From NCBI RefSeq assembly GCF_034314105.1, contig NZ_JAVIWJ010000001.1, positions 436,501 through 500,500 on the forward strand: 64,000 bases of DNA, in the 5' to 3' direction. Every line of letters begins with the position of its first letter. Within the stretch, counting starts at the first letter, position 1. This document shows positions 10,571 through 23,441 of the stretch, in pieces. This DNA comes from Pseudomonas sp. AB6 (lineage in GTDB: Bacteria > Pseudomonadota > Gammaproteobacteria > Pseudomonadales > Pseudomonadaceae). A program made the translations under genes and the position numbers. The notes below the pieces were generated by a model. It saw nothing but the letters and a program-made list of their open reading frames with translations, searched no databases and was not told the DNA's origin.

Positions 10571-11212
10571 ATGCAAATGGGTTTGGACTTTAATCTGGTC
10601 GAAGAACTGGTCGCCGGTGTCGACGAAGTCGGTCGCGGTCCTCTCTGTGGCGCCGTAGTGACGGCCGCTGTGATTCTTGATCCACGCAGACCCATCCTGG
10701 GCCTTAACGATTCAAAAAAACTCACCGAAGCTCGTCGGGAAAAACTTTACGACGAGATCTGTGAAAAAGCCCTGTGCTGGTTCATAGCGCGGGCTGAAGT
10801 CGAAGAAATCGACGAGCTGAATATTCTCCACGCCACCATGCTGGCGATGAAGCGTGCGGTCGAAGGTTTGATCATTGTCCCTAAGCTGGCGTTGATCGAC
10901 GGCAATCGCTGCCCTCAACTGTCAGTGCCCAGCGCCTCGGTTATTCAGGGCGACGCGTCGGTACCGGCCATCGCAGCGGCTTCTATCCTGGCCAAAGTCA
11001 GCCGGGACCGTGAAATGGCAGCGTTCGAGCTGATTTACCCCGGTTATGGGATGGGTGCTCACAAAGGCTATCCGACCCCCGTTCACCTGGAAGCATTGGC
11101 GCGTCTAGGTCCGACACCCATCCACCGACGTTCGTTTGCCCCTGTGCGAGCGGCTTACGAAGCTCAAGCCATGATGCTGCAAAGTCCACTCTCAATATTT
11201 GCGCCGGGCTGA
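10571..11212 (+). CDS. rnhB: Ribonuclease HII
   Basis: Removes ribonucleotides misincorporated in DNA by cleaving RNA in RNA-DNA hybrids. 213 residues. The N-terminal [12 protein letters not shown] carries the first Asp-Glu metal ligands, and LNDSKKL plus the downstream LIDGN and SRDREM motifs complete the active site. It lies 11 bases after lpxB and ends in a clear intrinsic terminator, so it is probably the last gene of the lpx operon. Confidence 0.96.
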   Translation: MQMGLDFNLVEELVAGVDEVGRGPLCGAVVTAAVILDPRRPILGLNDSKKLTEARREKLYDEICEKALCWFIARAEVEEIDELNILHATMLAMKRAVEGLIIVPKLALIDGNRCPQLSVPSASVIQGDASVPAIAAASILAKVSRDREMAAFELIYPGYGMGAHKGYPTPVHLEALARLGPTPIHRRSFAPVRAAYEAQAMMLQSPLSIFAPG

Positions 11213-11223
11213 TGTTTTAACCG

Positions 11224-11254
11224 AGGCCCGGTAGAATCCGGGCCTTCGTTTTTT
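11224..11254 (+). terminator. Intrinsic terminator after rnhB
   Basis: An 8-bp perfect stem AGGCCCGG / CCGGGCCT (11224-11231, 11238-11245) with a 6-nt loop is followed by TCGTTTTTT. It lies 11 bases after the rnhB stop and 24 bases before the dnaE ATG, marking the likely end of the uppS-to-rnhB transcription unit. Confidence 0.85.
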
Positions 11255-11277
11255 GAATTTCGCGCTATAGGATCAAC

Positions 11278-14200
11278 ATGCCGGCTTCTTTCGTTCATCT
11301 ACGCCTGCACACTGAATATTCTCTGGTTGATGGTCTGGTCCGGGTCAAACCGTTGGTCAAGACTTTGGCCGCCATGAATATGCCAGCCGTGGCCGTGACC
11401 GATCAGAACAACATGTGTTCGCTGGTCAAATTCTATAAAGCGGCCATGGGCGCGGGTATCAAGCCGATCTGTGGCGCGGATTTGTGGCTGTCCAACAAGG
11501 ATGCAGACGCCGGGTTGAGCCGAATAAGCCTGTTGGTGATGAATGCCAAAGGTTACCGCAACCTTACCGAATTGATTTCCCGTGGCTTCATCGATGGCCA
11601 GCGCAACGGCCAAGTGATCATTGAGCGTGAATGGGTCGCGCAGGCCAGTGAAGGTCTGATCGCATTGTCGGCAGCCAAAGAAGGCGAGATCGGCATGGCC
11701 TTGCTCGCTGGAAATCCCGGCGAAGCGGAGCAATTGCTGCGTGATTGGATGGCAGTATTCCCAGACCGTTTTTATGTGGAAGTACAGCGCACTAACCGCC
11801 CTAATGACGAAGAACATTTACACGCAGCTGTCGCCTTGGCTGACCGGCTGGGTGCGCCAGTGGTGGCCACCAACGATGTGCGCTTTATCAAGCAGGAAGA
11901 CTTTGAGGCCCATGAAACCCGGGTTTGTATCGGCGAGGGCCGTGCGCTTGATGACCCACGCCGCTCACATAACTACAGCGATCAGCAATACCTTAAAACG
12001 GCAGCGGAAATGGCCGAGCTGTTCAGTGATTTGCCTGAGGCGCTGATAAACACCGTCGAAATTGCCAAGCGTTGCAATATCGAAGTGAAGCTAGGTACGC
12101 ACTTTCTGCCTAACTTCCCGATTCCTGAAGGCCTGACCATGGATGAGTACTTCCGTAAGGTCTCGTTCGATGGTCTTGAAGACCGTCTTTCGGTATTAAT
12201 GCCAAAGGACACCACCGAGGATTACGACGCCAAGCGTCAGGTGTACGTCGATCGGCTGAATTTCGAGCTGGATATCATTATCCAGATGGGCTTCCCCGGT
12301 TACTTTCTGATCGTAATGGACTTCATCCAGTGGGCCAAAAGCAACGGCGTTCCAGTGGGGCCAGGCCGTGGGTCGGGCGCTGGCTCGTTGGTGGCTTACG
12401 TTCAGAAGATCACCGACCTTGATCCACTGGAATACGACCTGCTATTTGAACGTTTCTTGAACCCTGAACGGGTATCGATGCCCGACTTCGATGTCGACTT
12501 CTGCATGGACGGTCGCGACCGAGTCATCGAGTATGTGGCGCAGAAGTACGGGCGCAATGCGGTTAGCCAGATCATTACTTTCGGTTCAATGGCTGCCAAG
12601 GCCGTGATCCGCGACGTTGCCCGGGTCCAGGGCAAGTCTTACGGCCTGGCGGATCGCCTGTCGAAAATGATCCCGTTTGAAGTCGGCATGACCTTGGAGA
12701 AAGCCTACGAGCAGGAAGAAACTCTGCGCGATTTCATCAAGATCGATGAAGAGGCCGCCGAAATATGGGAGATGGCCCGCAAGCTTGAAGGCATTGTGCG
12801 CAACGTCGGTAAGCACGCTGGCGGCGTTGTTATCGCACCGACCAAGCTGACTGACTTCTCGCCGATTTATTGCGATGAAATGGGTGATGGCCTGGTGACC
12901 CAATTCGACAAGGATGACGTCGAGGCTGCCGGGCTGGTGAAGTTTGACTTCCTCGGTCTGCGAACCCTGACCATCATTGACTGGGCACTGAAGACGATCA
13001 ACCGCGAGCGCGCCAAGGTCGACGAGCTGCCGCTGGATATCGCGTTTATCCCGCTGGATGACAAGGCGACGTACAGCCTGCTGCAAAAGGCCGAAACCAC
13101 AGCGGTGTTCCAGCTTGAGTCGCGTGGCATGAAAGAGCTAATCAAAAAGCTCAAGCCCGACTGCTTGGAAGATTTGATCGCACTGGTAGCGCTGTTCCGC
13201 CCAGGCCCCCTGCAATCAGGCATGGTAGACGACTTCATCAACCGAAAGCATGGCCGCGCAGAGCTATCGTATCCCCATGTTGATTATCAGTACGAGGGCC
13301 TCAAACCGGTACTGGCGCCGACATACGGCATCATTTTGTATCAAGAGCAAGTGATGCAGATCGCTCAGGTCATGGCCGGTTATACCCTTGGCGGCGCCGA
13401 TATGCTGCGTCGAGCTATGGGTAAGAAAAAACCCGAGGAGATGGCCAAACAACGTGGCGGTTTCATTGAGGGCTGTAAAAACAACAACATTGAAGCGGAC
13501 CTGGCCGGTAACATTTTCGACCTGGTGGAAAAATTCGCTGGTTATGGCTTCAACAAGTCTCACTCGGCCGCCTACGGGTTGGTGTCGTATCAGACCGCAT
13601 GGCTGAAAACCCACTACCCGGCTCCGTTCATGGCCGCCGTGTTGTCGGCCGATATGCACAACACCGACAAGGTTGTGACCTTGATCGAAGAAGTGCGCAA
13701 TATGAAGTTGCGCCTCGACGCGCCGGACGTGAACACCTCGGAATACAAGTTCACTGTCAGCGACGACGGCCGGATATTGTACGGACTTGGTGCAATCAAA
13801 GGCGTGGGCGAAGGACCGGTAGAAGCGATTACGGAGTCACGTCAGGCCGGGCCCTTCAAGGATTTGTTCGATTTTTGCGCGCGCGTCGACCTCAAACGTA
13901 TTAATAAACGGACCTTGGACGGCTTGATCCGCAGCGGTGCGCTGGATCGCCTGGGGCCATATTTTGAAGACAATGTAGACGTCAAAACCTACCAGGCTAA
14001 TCTCGATCGTAATCGTTCGGTGCTGTTGGCGGCGCTGGAAGAAGCAATCCAGGCGGCTGAACAAACTGCGCGCAGTCATGACAGCGGGCACTCGGATCTG
14101 TTTGGCGGCTTGTTCGTCGAGCCTGATGCCGACGTTTATGCGAACCATCGAAAAGCCAAAGAGCTGAGCTTGAAAGACCGTTTACGCGGGGAAAAAGAGA

Positions 14201-14805
14201 CCTTGGGTCTGTACCTCACCGGGCACCCTATTGACGAATACGAAGGCGAAATTCGCCGTTTCGCTCGTCAGCGCATCATCGATCTGAAGCCTGCCCGTGA
14301 CACTCAGACCGTTGCCGGTTTGATCATTGCGTTGCGGGTTATGAAGAATAAAAAGGGCGACAAAATGGGCTTCATTACCCTCGATGACCGTTCGGGGCGA
14401 ATTGAAGCGTCGCTGTTTGCCGAGGCTTTCCATTCCGCGCAGTCGTTGTTGCAGACCGACGCGATGGTGGTGGTTGAAGGGGAAGTCAGCAATGACGACT
14501 TCTCCGGCGGCCTGCGTTTGCGGGCCAAGCGGGTGATGAGTCTTGAGGATGCGCGAACCAATCTTGCAGAAAGCCTGCGGTTAAAAATTCATGCCGACGC
14601 GCTCAAGGGTGATCGTCTCAAATGGCTGGGGGAATTGTGCAAGCGTCACCGTGGCGCGTGCCCGATCACACTTGACTACACCGGCATGGGCGCGAAGGCC
14701 TTGCTGCAGTTTGGTGAAGCGTGGCGAATCGATCCGGCGGACAGCTTGATTCAAGCGCTGCGTGACCAGTTCGGACGTGAGAACGTCTTCCTGCAATACC
14801 GTTGA
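11278..14805 (+). CDS. dnaE: DNA polymerase III alpha subunit
   Basis: Catalytic polymerase of the replicative holoenzyme, family C. 1175 residues, normal length. Domains in order: PHP domain (about 1-280; FVHLRLHTEYSLVDG), palm with MPDFDVDFCMDGRD carrying the catalytic Asp pair near residue 405, fingers, beta-clamp-binding region, an OB fold near residues 1010-1090 (VAGLIIALRVMKNKKGDKM) and a C-terminal tau-binding part. The ATG at 11278 follows AGGATCAAC. Its own promoter should lie in or before the short gap after the rnhB terminator. Confidence 0.98.
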   Translation: MPASFVHLRLHTEYSLVDGLVRVKPLVKTLAAMNMPAVAVTDQNNMCSLVKFYKAAMGAGIKPICGADLWLSNKDADAGLSRISLLVMNAKGYRNLTELISRGFIDGQRNGQVIIEREWVAQASEGLIALSAAKEGEIGMALLAGNPGEAEQLLRDWMAVFPDRFYVEVQRTNRPNDEEHLHAAVALADRLGAPVVATNDVRFIKQEDFEAHETRVCIGEGRALDDPRRSHNYSDQQYLKTAAEMAELFSDLPEALINTVEIAKRCNIEVKLGTHFLPNFPIPEGLTMDEYFRKVSFDGLEDRLSVLMPKDTTEDYDAKRQVYVDRLNFELDIIIQMGFPGYFLIVMDFIQWAKSNGVPVGPGRGSGAGSLVAYVQKITDLDPLEYDLLFERFLNPERVSMPDFDVDFCMDGRDRVIEYVAQKYGRNAVSQIITFGSMAAKAVIRDVARVQGKSYGLADRLSKMIPFEVGMTLEKAYEQEETLRDFIKIDEEAAEIWEMARKLEGIVRNVGKHAGGVVIAPTKLTDFSPIYCDEMGDGLVTQFDKDDVEAAGLVKFDFLGLRTLTIIDWALKTINRERAKVDELPLDIAFIPLDDKATYSLLQKAETTAVFQLESRGMKELIKKLKPDCLEDLIALVALFRPGPLQSGMVDDFINRKHGRAELSYPHVDYQYEGLKPVLAPTYGIILYQEQVMQIAQVMAGYTLGGADMLRRAMGKKKPEEMAKQRGGFIEGCKNNNIEADLAGNIFDLVEKFAGYGFNKSHSAAYGLVSYQTAWLKTHYPAPFMAAVLSADMHNTDKVVTLIEEVRNMKLRLDAPDVNTSEYKFTVSDDGRILYGLGAIKGVGEGPVEAITESRQAGPFKDLFDFCARVDLKRINKRTLDGLIRSGALDRLGPYFEDNVDVKTYQANLDRNRSVLLAALEEAIQAAEQTARSHDSGHSDLFGGLFVEPDADVYANHRKAKELSLKDRLRGEKETLGLYLTGHPIDEYEGEIRRFARQRIIDLKPARDTQTVAGLIIALRVMKNKKGDKMGFITLDDRSGRIEASLFAEAFHSAQSLLQTDAMVVVEGEVSNDDFSGGLRLRAKRVMSLEDARTNLAESLRLKIHADALKGDRLKWLGELCKRHRGACPITLDYTGMGAKALLQFGEAWRIDPADSLIQALRDQFGRENVFLQYR

Positions 14806-14942
14806 AATAGTGCATGCCTGTAAATCCGGCCTGCGCTCAACCATAATTTTTAATCTCGACCTGGATGCGCCTGTTCCCGTAAGGTATGGCGCACACGGAT
14901 CAACCGGCCGGCCCCTTGGCCGTCGACCCAAGACGGATGCCT

Positions 14943-15890
14943 ATGAACCCGAATTTTCTCGATTTCGAACAGCCGATCGCTGACCTTCAAGCCAAGATCG
15001 AAGAATTGCGCTTGGTCGGTAATGACAACTCGCTAAACATCGGCGACGAAATTTCCCGTCTGCAAGAGAAGAGCAATACGCTCACCGAAAGCATTTTCGG
15101 CAACTTGACCAGTTGGCAGATCGCGCGCATGGCGCGTCATCCACGTCGTCCTTACACCCTGGACTACATCGAGCACATCTTTACTGAGTTCGACGAGCTG
15201 CACGGTGATCGGCACTTCTCCGACGACGCTGCCATTGTCGGTGGTGTTGCGCGTCTTGATGACCAGCCAGTAATGATTATCGGCCACCAGAAAGGCCGCG
15301 AAGTGCGCGAGAAAGTTCGTCGCAACTTTGGCATGCCACGGCCCGAAGGCTACCGCAAAGCCTGCCGTCTGATGGAAATGGCCGAGCGCTTCAAAATGCC
15401 GATCCTGACGTTCATCGATACGCCAGGCGCTTACCCGGGCATCGATGCCGAAGAGCGTAACCAGAGCGAAGCAATTGCCTGGAACTTGCGGGTAATGGCT
15501 CGTCTTAAAACGCCGATCATCGCTACCGTGATTGGTGAAGGTGGATCAGGCGGTGCATTGGCCATTGGTGTCTGCGATCAATTGAACATGCTCCAGTACT
15601 CGACGTACGCAGTGATTTCGCCGGAAGGCTGTGCCTCGATCCTGTGGAAAACCGCCGAAAAAGCCCCTGATGCGGCTGAAGCCATGGGCATTACGGCAGA
15701 GCGTCTCAAAGGTTTGGGCATTGTCGATAAAGTTATTAGCGAACCCTTGGGCGGTGCGCACCGCGACCCGGCGACTGCTGCTGCTTCGATCCGAACGGAA
15801 TTGAGCAGCCAGTTGGCGATGCTCAAAAAATTCGACACAGACGCGCTGTTGGCTCGTCGTTACGAGCGCCTGATGAGCTACGGTCTCTGA
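14943..15890 (+). CDS. accA: Acetyl-CoA carboxylase carboxyltransferase subunit alpha
   Basis: Alpha subunit of the carboxyltransferase half of acetyl-CoA carboxylase, which makes malonyl-CoA for fatty acid synthesis. 315 residues from the ATG at 14943 ([16 protein letters not shown]), the usual length; the frame is open to an ATG at 14886, but the extra 19 residues do not look like the family. Crotonase-like fold motifs: [37 protein letters not shown]. In pseudomonads tilS normally follows directly; here an insertion sequence lies between them. Confidence 0.96.
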   Translation: MNPNFLDFEQPIADLQAKIEELRLVGNDNSLNIGDEISRLQEKSNTLTESIFGNLTSWQIARMARHPRRPYTLDYIEHIFTEFDELHGDRHFSDDAAIVGGVARLDDQPVMIIGHQKGREVREKVRRNFGMPRPEGYRKACRLMEMAERFKMPILTFIDTPGAYPGIDAEERNQSEAIAWNLRVMARLKTPIIATVIGEGGSGGALAIGVCDQLNMLQYSTYAVISPEGCASILWKTAEKAPDAAEAMGITAERLKGLGIVDKVISEPLGGAHRDPATAAASIRTELSSQLAMLKKFDTDALLARRYERLMSYGL

Positions 15891-15905
15891 TTGCAGCCCC
15901 TCAAT

Positions 15906-15996
15906 CCTGTGGGACCGAATTTATTCGGGAAGTGAGCGCACGGTATGTTCGATAGACCGCGTTGTTGTCTTCGCGATTGAATTAGCTCCTACGGGG
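15906..15996. repeat. REP-like imperfect palindrome downstream of accA
   Basis: Two arms of about 27 bases (15906-15932 and 15969-15995) are imperfect reverse complements with a 36-base spacer. The second arm reads CTTCGCGATTGAATTAGCTCC and then TACGGGG. This resembles the dispersed extragenic palindromes common in Pseudomonas. The IS begins at the base immediately after this element. Confidence 0.7.
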
Positions 15997-16020
15997 TGAA
16001 CTGCGCCCCAAATGTTGGAC
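15997..16020 (+). repeat. Left terminal inverted repeat of the IS
   Basis: 24 bases beginning TGAACTGCGCCCC and ending GTTGGAC; exact reverse complement of 17429-17452. The first ATG of the orfA frame (16012) falls inside this repeat. Confidence 0.95.
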
Positions 16021-16047
16021 ACCCATCCAACTACCGGGGTGTTTTTC

Positions 16048-16584
16048 ATGGGTAAATATTCAACGCAGTTCAAGCGGTCCGCCATCAATGCTTTCCTTGA
16101 GCGCGGTCAAGGTTTTCGTCACATAGCCGCTCAATTTCAGATGGACCCTACGTTGCTCCGTCGTTGGGTGGCGGCCTACGAGCTGCACGGGGAAGCCAGC
16201 CTGCAGGGGCGTATGAAGGAACATGGTCCCGAGTTCAAACTGTCCGTTGTCCAGCACATGGAGCGTGAGAAGTTGTCATTTCGGCAAACGGCTGCGATTT
16301 TCAATCTGGGCAATTCAACGCAGATAGGCAGATGGCAGCAGCAATATTACAGTGGCGGCATCGAAGCCCTGACGTCAGGGAAAAAAGGCCCACGTAACGT
16401 TATGCCAAAGCCCCCCGCCAAGCCCCGCAAACCGGCAGTGCTCACCGACGAAGAGCGCGCCCACAAAGAGTTGCTCGACGAACTTCAGTACCTGCGCATG
16501 GAGAACGCCTACCTAAAAAAGTTAAAGGTGTTAGGCGAGGAGGCGATGAGGCGGGACAAAGAAGCGAAGAAAAAGCCTGGGTAG
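16048..16584 (+). CDS. IS3-family transposase OrfA
   Basis: DNA-binding regulatory protein of the IS, 178 residues from the ATG at 16048 (MGKYSTQFKRSAINAFL). The frame also has an ATG at 16012, inside the terminal repeat, giving 190 residues; the MGKYS start is preferred because GGGGTG precedes it. Two helix-turn-helix units are visible: HIAAQFQMDPTLLRRWV and RQTAAIFNLGNSTQIGRW. A Leu- and Lys-rich coiled segment (ELLDELQYLRMENAYLKKL) at the end probably mediates multimerisation. The -1 frameshift site lies within that segment. Confidence 0.9.
   Translation: MGKYSTQFKRSAINAFLERGQGFRHIAAQFQMDPTLLRRWVAAYELHGEASLQGRMKEHGPEFKLSVVQHMEREKLSFRQTAAIFNLGNSTQIGRWQQQYYSGGIEALTSGKKGPRNVMPKPPAKPRKPAVLTDEERAHKELLDELQYLRMENAYLKKLKVLGEEAMRRDKEAKKKPG
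16515..16521 (+). other. A6G programmed -1 frameshift site joining OrfA and OrfB
   Basis: The heptamer A-AAA-AAG is in the correct phase for -1 slippage in the OrfA frame (CTA AAA AAG TTA). After the shift the frame reads VKGVRRGGDE... and stays open into OrfB without a stop. This is the usual IS3-family way of making the OrfAB transposase. Confidence 0.85.
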
Positions 16585-17414
16585 TCACTGAGCTGAGGAG
16601 CGATTTTCCAATCGACGCCCTGCTCAAGCTGGTCGGCTTGGCACGCAGTACTTACTACTATCAGGTCAAGGTACTGGCTGCCGGGGATAAATTTGCTCCG
16701 CTGAAAGCCTCTATTCAGACTATCCAGGACCAGCATAAGGGCCGCTATGGCTATCGCCGGATGACCGCCACGCTGCTCAAGGGCGGGTGGATAGTGAACA
16801 GCAAAACGGTACGCAGGCTGATGGCCGAACTAAACCTCAAGTGCACGGTGCGAGCCAAGAAGTATAAATCGTACAAAGGCCCTGAGGGGCAGGTAGCACC
16901 TAACACGTTGGCTCGGCAATTCGAGGCCGACCAGCCGAATGAGAAATGGGTGACCGACGTTACCGAGTTCAAGGTAGCCGGTGAAAAGCTCTACCTGTCG
17001 CCGATACTGGACTTGTACAACGGAGAGATCGTGGCGTACCAGACAGACACCAGCCCTCGCTACGCCTTGGTGGGCAACATGCTGGAAAAGGCGTTGAAGC
17101 GCTTGCCAGAGGGCGCCAAACCGATGGTGCACTCGGATCAGGGCTGGCAGTACCGCTACCACATCTACCGAAATCGTCTGGAAGAAATGAGCTTGGAACA
17201 GAGTATGTCGCGCAAGGGTAACTGCCATGACAATGCCACGATGGAGAGCTTTTTCGGCACACTGAAATCAGAGTTTTTCTACCGGGAGCGCTTCGACAGC
17301 GTTGCTCAGTTAGAGGCTGGACTGGATGAATACATCCATTACTACAACCACGAACGTATCAAAATGAAGCTCAACGGCTTGAGTCCAGTGGCATACAGAA
17401 CTCAGGCCGCGTAG
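16521..17414 (+). CDS. IS3-family transposase OrfB (DDE domain), made as OrfAB fusion
   Basis: Catalytic part of the transposase. It is open from the frameshift site through 297 codons; a first internal ATG at 16638 (MARSTYYYQVK) could give a separate OrfB of 258 residues. The HTH_21-like segment is followed by the rve integrase core. Catalytic residues are seen in KWVTDVTEF (first Asp), VHSDQGWQYR (second Asp) and NCHDNATMESFFGTLKSE (Glu). The C-terminal YNHERIKMKLNGLSPVAYR is typical of the family. No disruption was seen. Confidence 0.93.
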   Translation, partial: VKGVRRGGDEAGQRSEEKAWVVTELRSDFPIDALLKLVGLARSTYYYQVKVLAAGDKFAPLKASIQTIQDQHKGRYGYRRMTATLLKGGWIVNSKTVRRLMAELNLKCTVRAKKYKSYKGPEGQVAPNTLARQFEADQPNEKWVTDVTEFKVAGEKLYLSPILDLYNGEIVAYQTDTSPRYALVGNMLEKALKRLPEGAKPMVHSDQGWQYRYHIYRNRLEEMSLEQSMSRKGNCHDNATMESFFGTLKSEFFYRERFDSVAQLEAGLDEYIHYYNHERIKMKLNGLSPVAYRTQAA

Positions 17415-17428
17415 CTTATTCAATCACT

Positions 17429-17452
17429 GTCCAACATTTGGGGCGCAGTTCA
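17429..17452 (-). repeat. Right terminal inverted repeat of the IS
   Basis: Exact reverse complement of 15997-16020, ending GGGGCGCAGTTCA. The tilS reading frame is open from inside this repeat (TTG at 17438), but no start there is likely. Confidence 0.95.
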
Positions 17453-17464
17453 GGGTTGTGTGCT

Positions 17465-18784
17465 TTGAAACAACATCTTCACGATCATTTGCTCAATGCC
17501 GTAGCTCGCTGGCGCGGCGCTCCCGCATGGCGTATCGCGTTTTCTGGCGGATTAGATTCCACTGTCCTTCTCCACCTTCTGGCCGATCTCGCTACCCGCG
17601 AGCCGTTGCCCCCTTTATCCGCCATTCACATTCATCATGGCCTTCAGGCTGCGGCAGACGCGTGGCCGGAACATTGTGCTGTGGTGTGCGGTGCCCTCGG
17701 CGTGCCACTGCAGGTGATTCGAATTGATGTGAAGCCGGGCGCCAGCGTCGAACGTGCCGCCCGTGAGGCGCGTTACGCGGCGTTTAACCAGGTGCTGGAA
17801 GTAGACGAAGTGTTGTTTACTGCCCAGCACCGTGACGATCAAGCCGAAACGCTGTTATTTCGGTTGCTGCGTGGAGCAGGGGTTCGGGGTTTGTCAGCCA
17901 TGTCCGAGCAGCGTGCTTTGGGCAAAGGCAGGTTGTTGCGGCCATTGCTTAACGCTTCGCGGGCAGCGCTGGAGGCTTATGCCGCCGAGCACTCGTTGCG
18001 CTGGGTGGAAGATCCGAGCAATGCCAACAGCGAGTTCTCTCGAAATTATCTGCGCCGACAGGTCATGCCGTTACTCGTGGGTCGCTGGCCTCAAGCAAAA
18101 GCAAGCATGGCGAGGGCTGCCGGGCATCTGGCCGAGGCGCAAGGCCTACTCGACGAGGTGGCTGCGCAGGATCTGGCCGAAGCTGATTCGCCCTCGGCGT
18201 TTCCTTGGCTTGGGTTGCCGTCGTTGGCCCTGGCACCGCTCAAGCATCTTTCACTACCGCGCCAACGCAACGCGTTGCGTCACTGGCTAGCGGCCCTGAC
18301 GCGCTTGCCGGACAGTGAGCATTGGGCCGGCTGGGATAGCCTGCGCGATGCTGGTGAAGGTTCTCAGCCTATTTGGCGCTTGGCCGACGGTGAACTGCAT
18401 CGTGCCGAAGACCGAATCTGGTGGCTGCCTGATACGTGGTTAGCGCCATCGGCCGGCTCATTGGTCTGGCGCGATCCTAAACATCCGCTGACGCTAGCGA
18501 ACAATGGCTGGCTTAGTTTCAGTGGGGAGGCTCCTGCAGGTGAGTTTCAGGTGCGTTATCGCGAAGGCGGGGAAGTTATGAAATTGCCCGGTCGAGGTCA
18601 TCGTGATCTCAAGCGACTGCTAAATGAGAGCCGTCTTCCGGTTTTTGTGCGAGGTCGCTTGCCCTTGTTGTACTGCTCGGGCCAACTATTGGCCGTCGCC
18701 AACTTGCCTGAACTTGACGGAACAGCCCATGGTGACTGGCGATTACACTGGATCGCACCGACGAACGACCAAAGTTTGAGCTGA
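17465..18784 (+). CDS. tilS: tRNA(Ile)-lysidine synthase
   Basis: Essential enzyme that converts C34 of the tRNA-Ile anticodon CAU to lysidine using ATP and lysine, so that it reads AUA. The PP-loop SGGLDSTVLLHLL lies near residue 25. The TilS N-terminal domain follows (HIHHGLQ, TAQHRDDQAETLLFRLLRG), then the substrate-binding and C-terminal domains (VMKLPGRGHRDLKRLLNE). No in-frame ATG exists near the 5' end. TTG at 17465 (439 residues) or TTG at 17456 (442) fits the family length, so the coding region looks intact. The IS ends only 12 bases upstream of the chosen start, so native upstream signals have been displaced. Confidence 0.9.
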   Translation: MKQHLHDHLLNAVARWRGAPAWRIAFSGGLDSTVLLHLLADLATREPLPPLSAIHIHHGLQAAADAWPEHCAVVCGALGVPLQVIRIDVKPGASVERAAREARYAAFNQVLEVDEVLFTAQHRDDQAETLLFRLLRGAGVRGLSAMSEQRALGKGRLLRPLLNASRAALEAYAAEHSLRWVEDPSNANSEFSRNYLRRQVMPLLVGRWPQAKASMARAAGHLAEAQGLLDEVAAQDLAEADSPSAFPWLGLPSLALAPLKHLSLPRQRNALRHWLAALTRLPDSEHWAGWDSLRDAGEGSQPIWRLADGELHRAEDRIWWLPDTWLAPSAGSLVWRDPKHPLTLANNGWLSFSGEAPAGEFQVRYREGGEVMKLPGRGHRDLKRLLNESRLPVFVRGRLPLLYCSGQLLAVANLPELDGTAHGDWRLHWIAPTNDQSLS

Positions 18785-18962
18785 AAGGCCGTTTCCGGTA
18801 GACTACGCTCCCTTCTTGATAGAGCTTCTGTGGATTCTTTTGAATTGACGGAAGTTGCCAATTACCAGGCGGTTTTGCTGGGCGATTCTTAAAAATGTAG
18901 CGAGCAACAGACAGGCTTTTTCAGTCTGCCGGTTTCAACGCAGCAATTTTCAGGAGTGCACT

Positions 18963-21546
<2,584 letters not shown>

Positions 21547-21602
21547 CAGCGGCTTCTCCGGTAGAGTGCCGTTCGGTAAAGTGCCGCACACTATTACTCT
21601 GA

Positions 21603-23003
<1,401 letters not shown>

Positions 23004-23077
23004 GCTGGAGATGGTAAAAAGACGACGGGCACAATACGAAAAGTCGATTAACCGACGATTCTGTCCGTATATGAGTG

Positions 23078-23102
23078 ATCGGACCCGGCTATCGGGTTCG
23101 AT
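23078..23102. other. Strong hairpin in the eno-ftsB spacer
   Basis: ATCGGACCCG (23078-23087) pairs with CGGGTTCGAT (23093-23102), with one G-T pair and a 5-nt loop. There is no T tract after it, so it is not a standard intrinsic terminator. It may be an RNA stability or processing element 60 bases before ftsB. Confidence 0.4.
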
Positions 23103-23162
23103 GCCCTCACTGCTTTAATGTGTCGGCACCGCTGTCTTTTTCCACTGAGTACCTGATATTCA

Positions 23163-23441
23163 ATGCGCAGTCCTAACTGGTTGTTCCTGATCTTGCTCCT
23201 GCTGCTGGCTGGCCTGCAGTACCGCTTGTGGGTGGGTAATGGAAGCTTGGCGCAAGTGGCCAGTCTGTCTCAGCAAATTGCTGATCAGCATGCGGAAAAC
23301 GATGCTTTGCTCGAACGTAACCGTATTCTCGACGCGGAAGTGTTGGAGCTGAAAAAAGGCATGGAGACCGTTGAAGAACGTGCTCGCCATGAACTTGGCA
23401 TGGTTAAAGACGGCGAAACCCTCTATCAGTTGGCCCAATGA
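23163..23441 (+). CDS. ftsB: Cell division protein FtsB
   Basis: Bitopic divisome protein that forms the FtsQLB complex and helps activate septal peptidoglycan synthesis. 92 residues: one N-terminal membrane segment (about 5-20, WLFLILLLLLAGLQ), then a periplasmic coiled coil with regular Leu/Ile spacing (LSQQIADQHAENDALLERN), and a C-terminal RARHELGMVKDGETLYQ motif typical of FtsB. The stop overlaps the ispD start. Confidence 0.95.
   Translation: MRSPNWLFLILLLLLAGLQYRLWVGNGSLAQVASLSQQIADQHAENDALLERNRILDAEVLELKKGMETVEERARHELGMVKDGETLYQLAQ

Larger units (their letters stand above)
15997..17452 (+). mobile_element. Complete IS3-family (IS150-like) insertion sequence, 1456 bp
   Basis: Bounded by perfect 24-bp inverted repeats that start TGAACTGCGCCCC and end in CA. 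It is flanked by a 3-bp direct repeat GGG (15994-15996 and 17453-17455), consistent with an IS3-type target duplication, although GGG is low in information. It contains orfA with a two-part helix-turn-helix region, an A6G slippage site, and orfB with a complete DDE domain, so it looks intact and potentially active. Similarity to the IS150 group is judged from the protein motifs; I cannot name the exact element. Confidence 0.95.
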
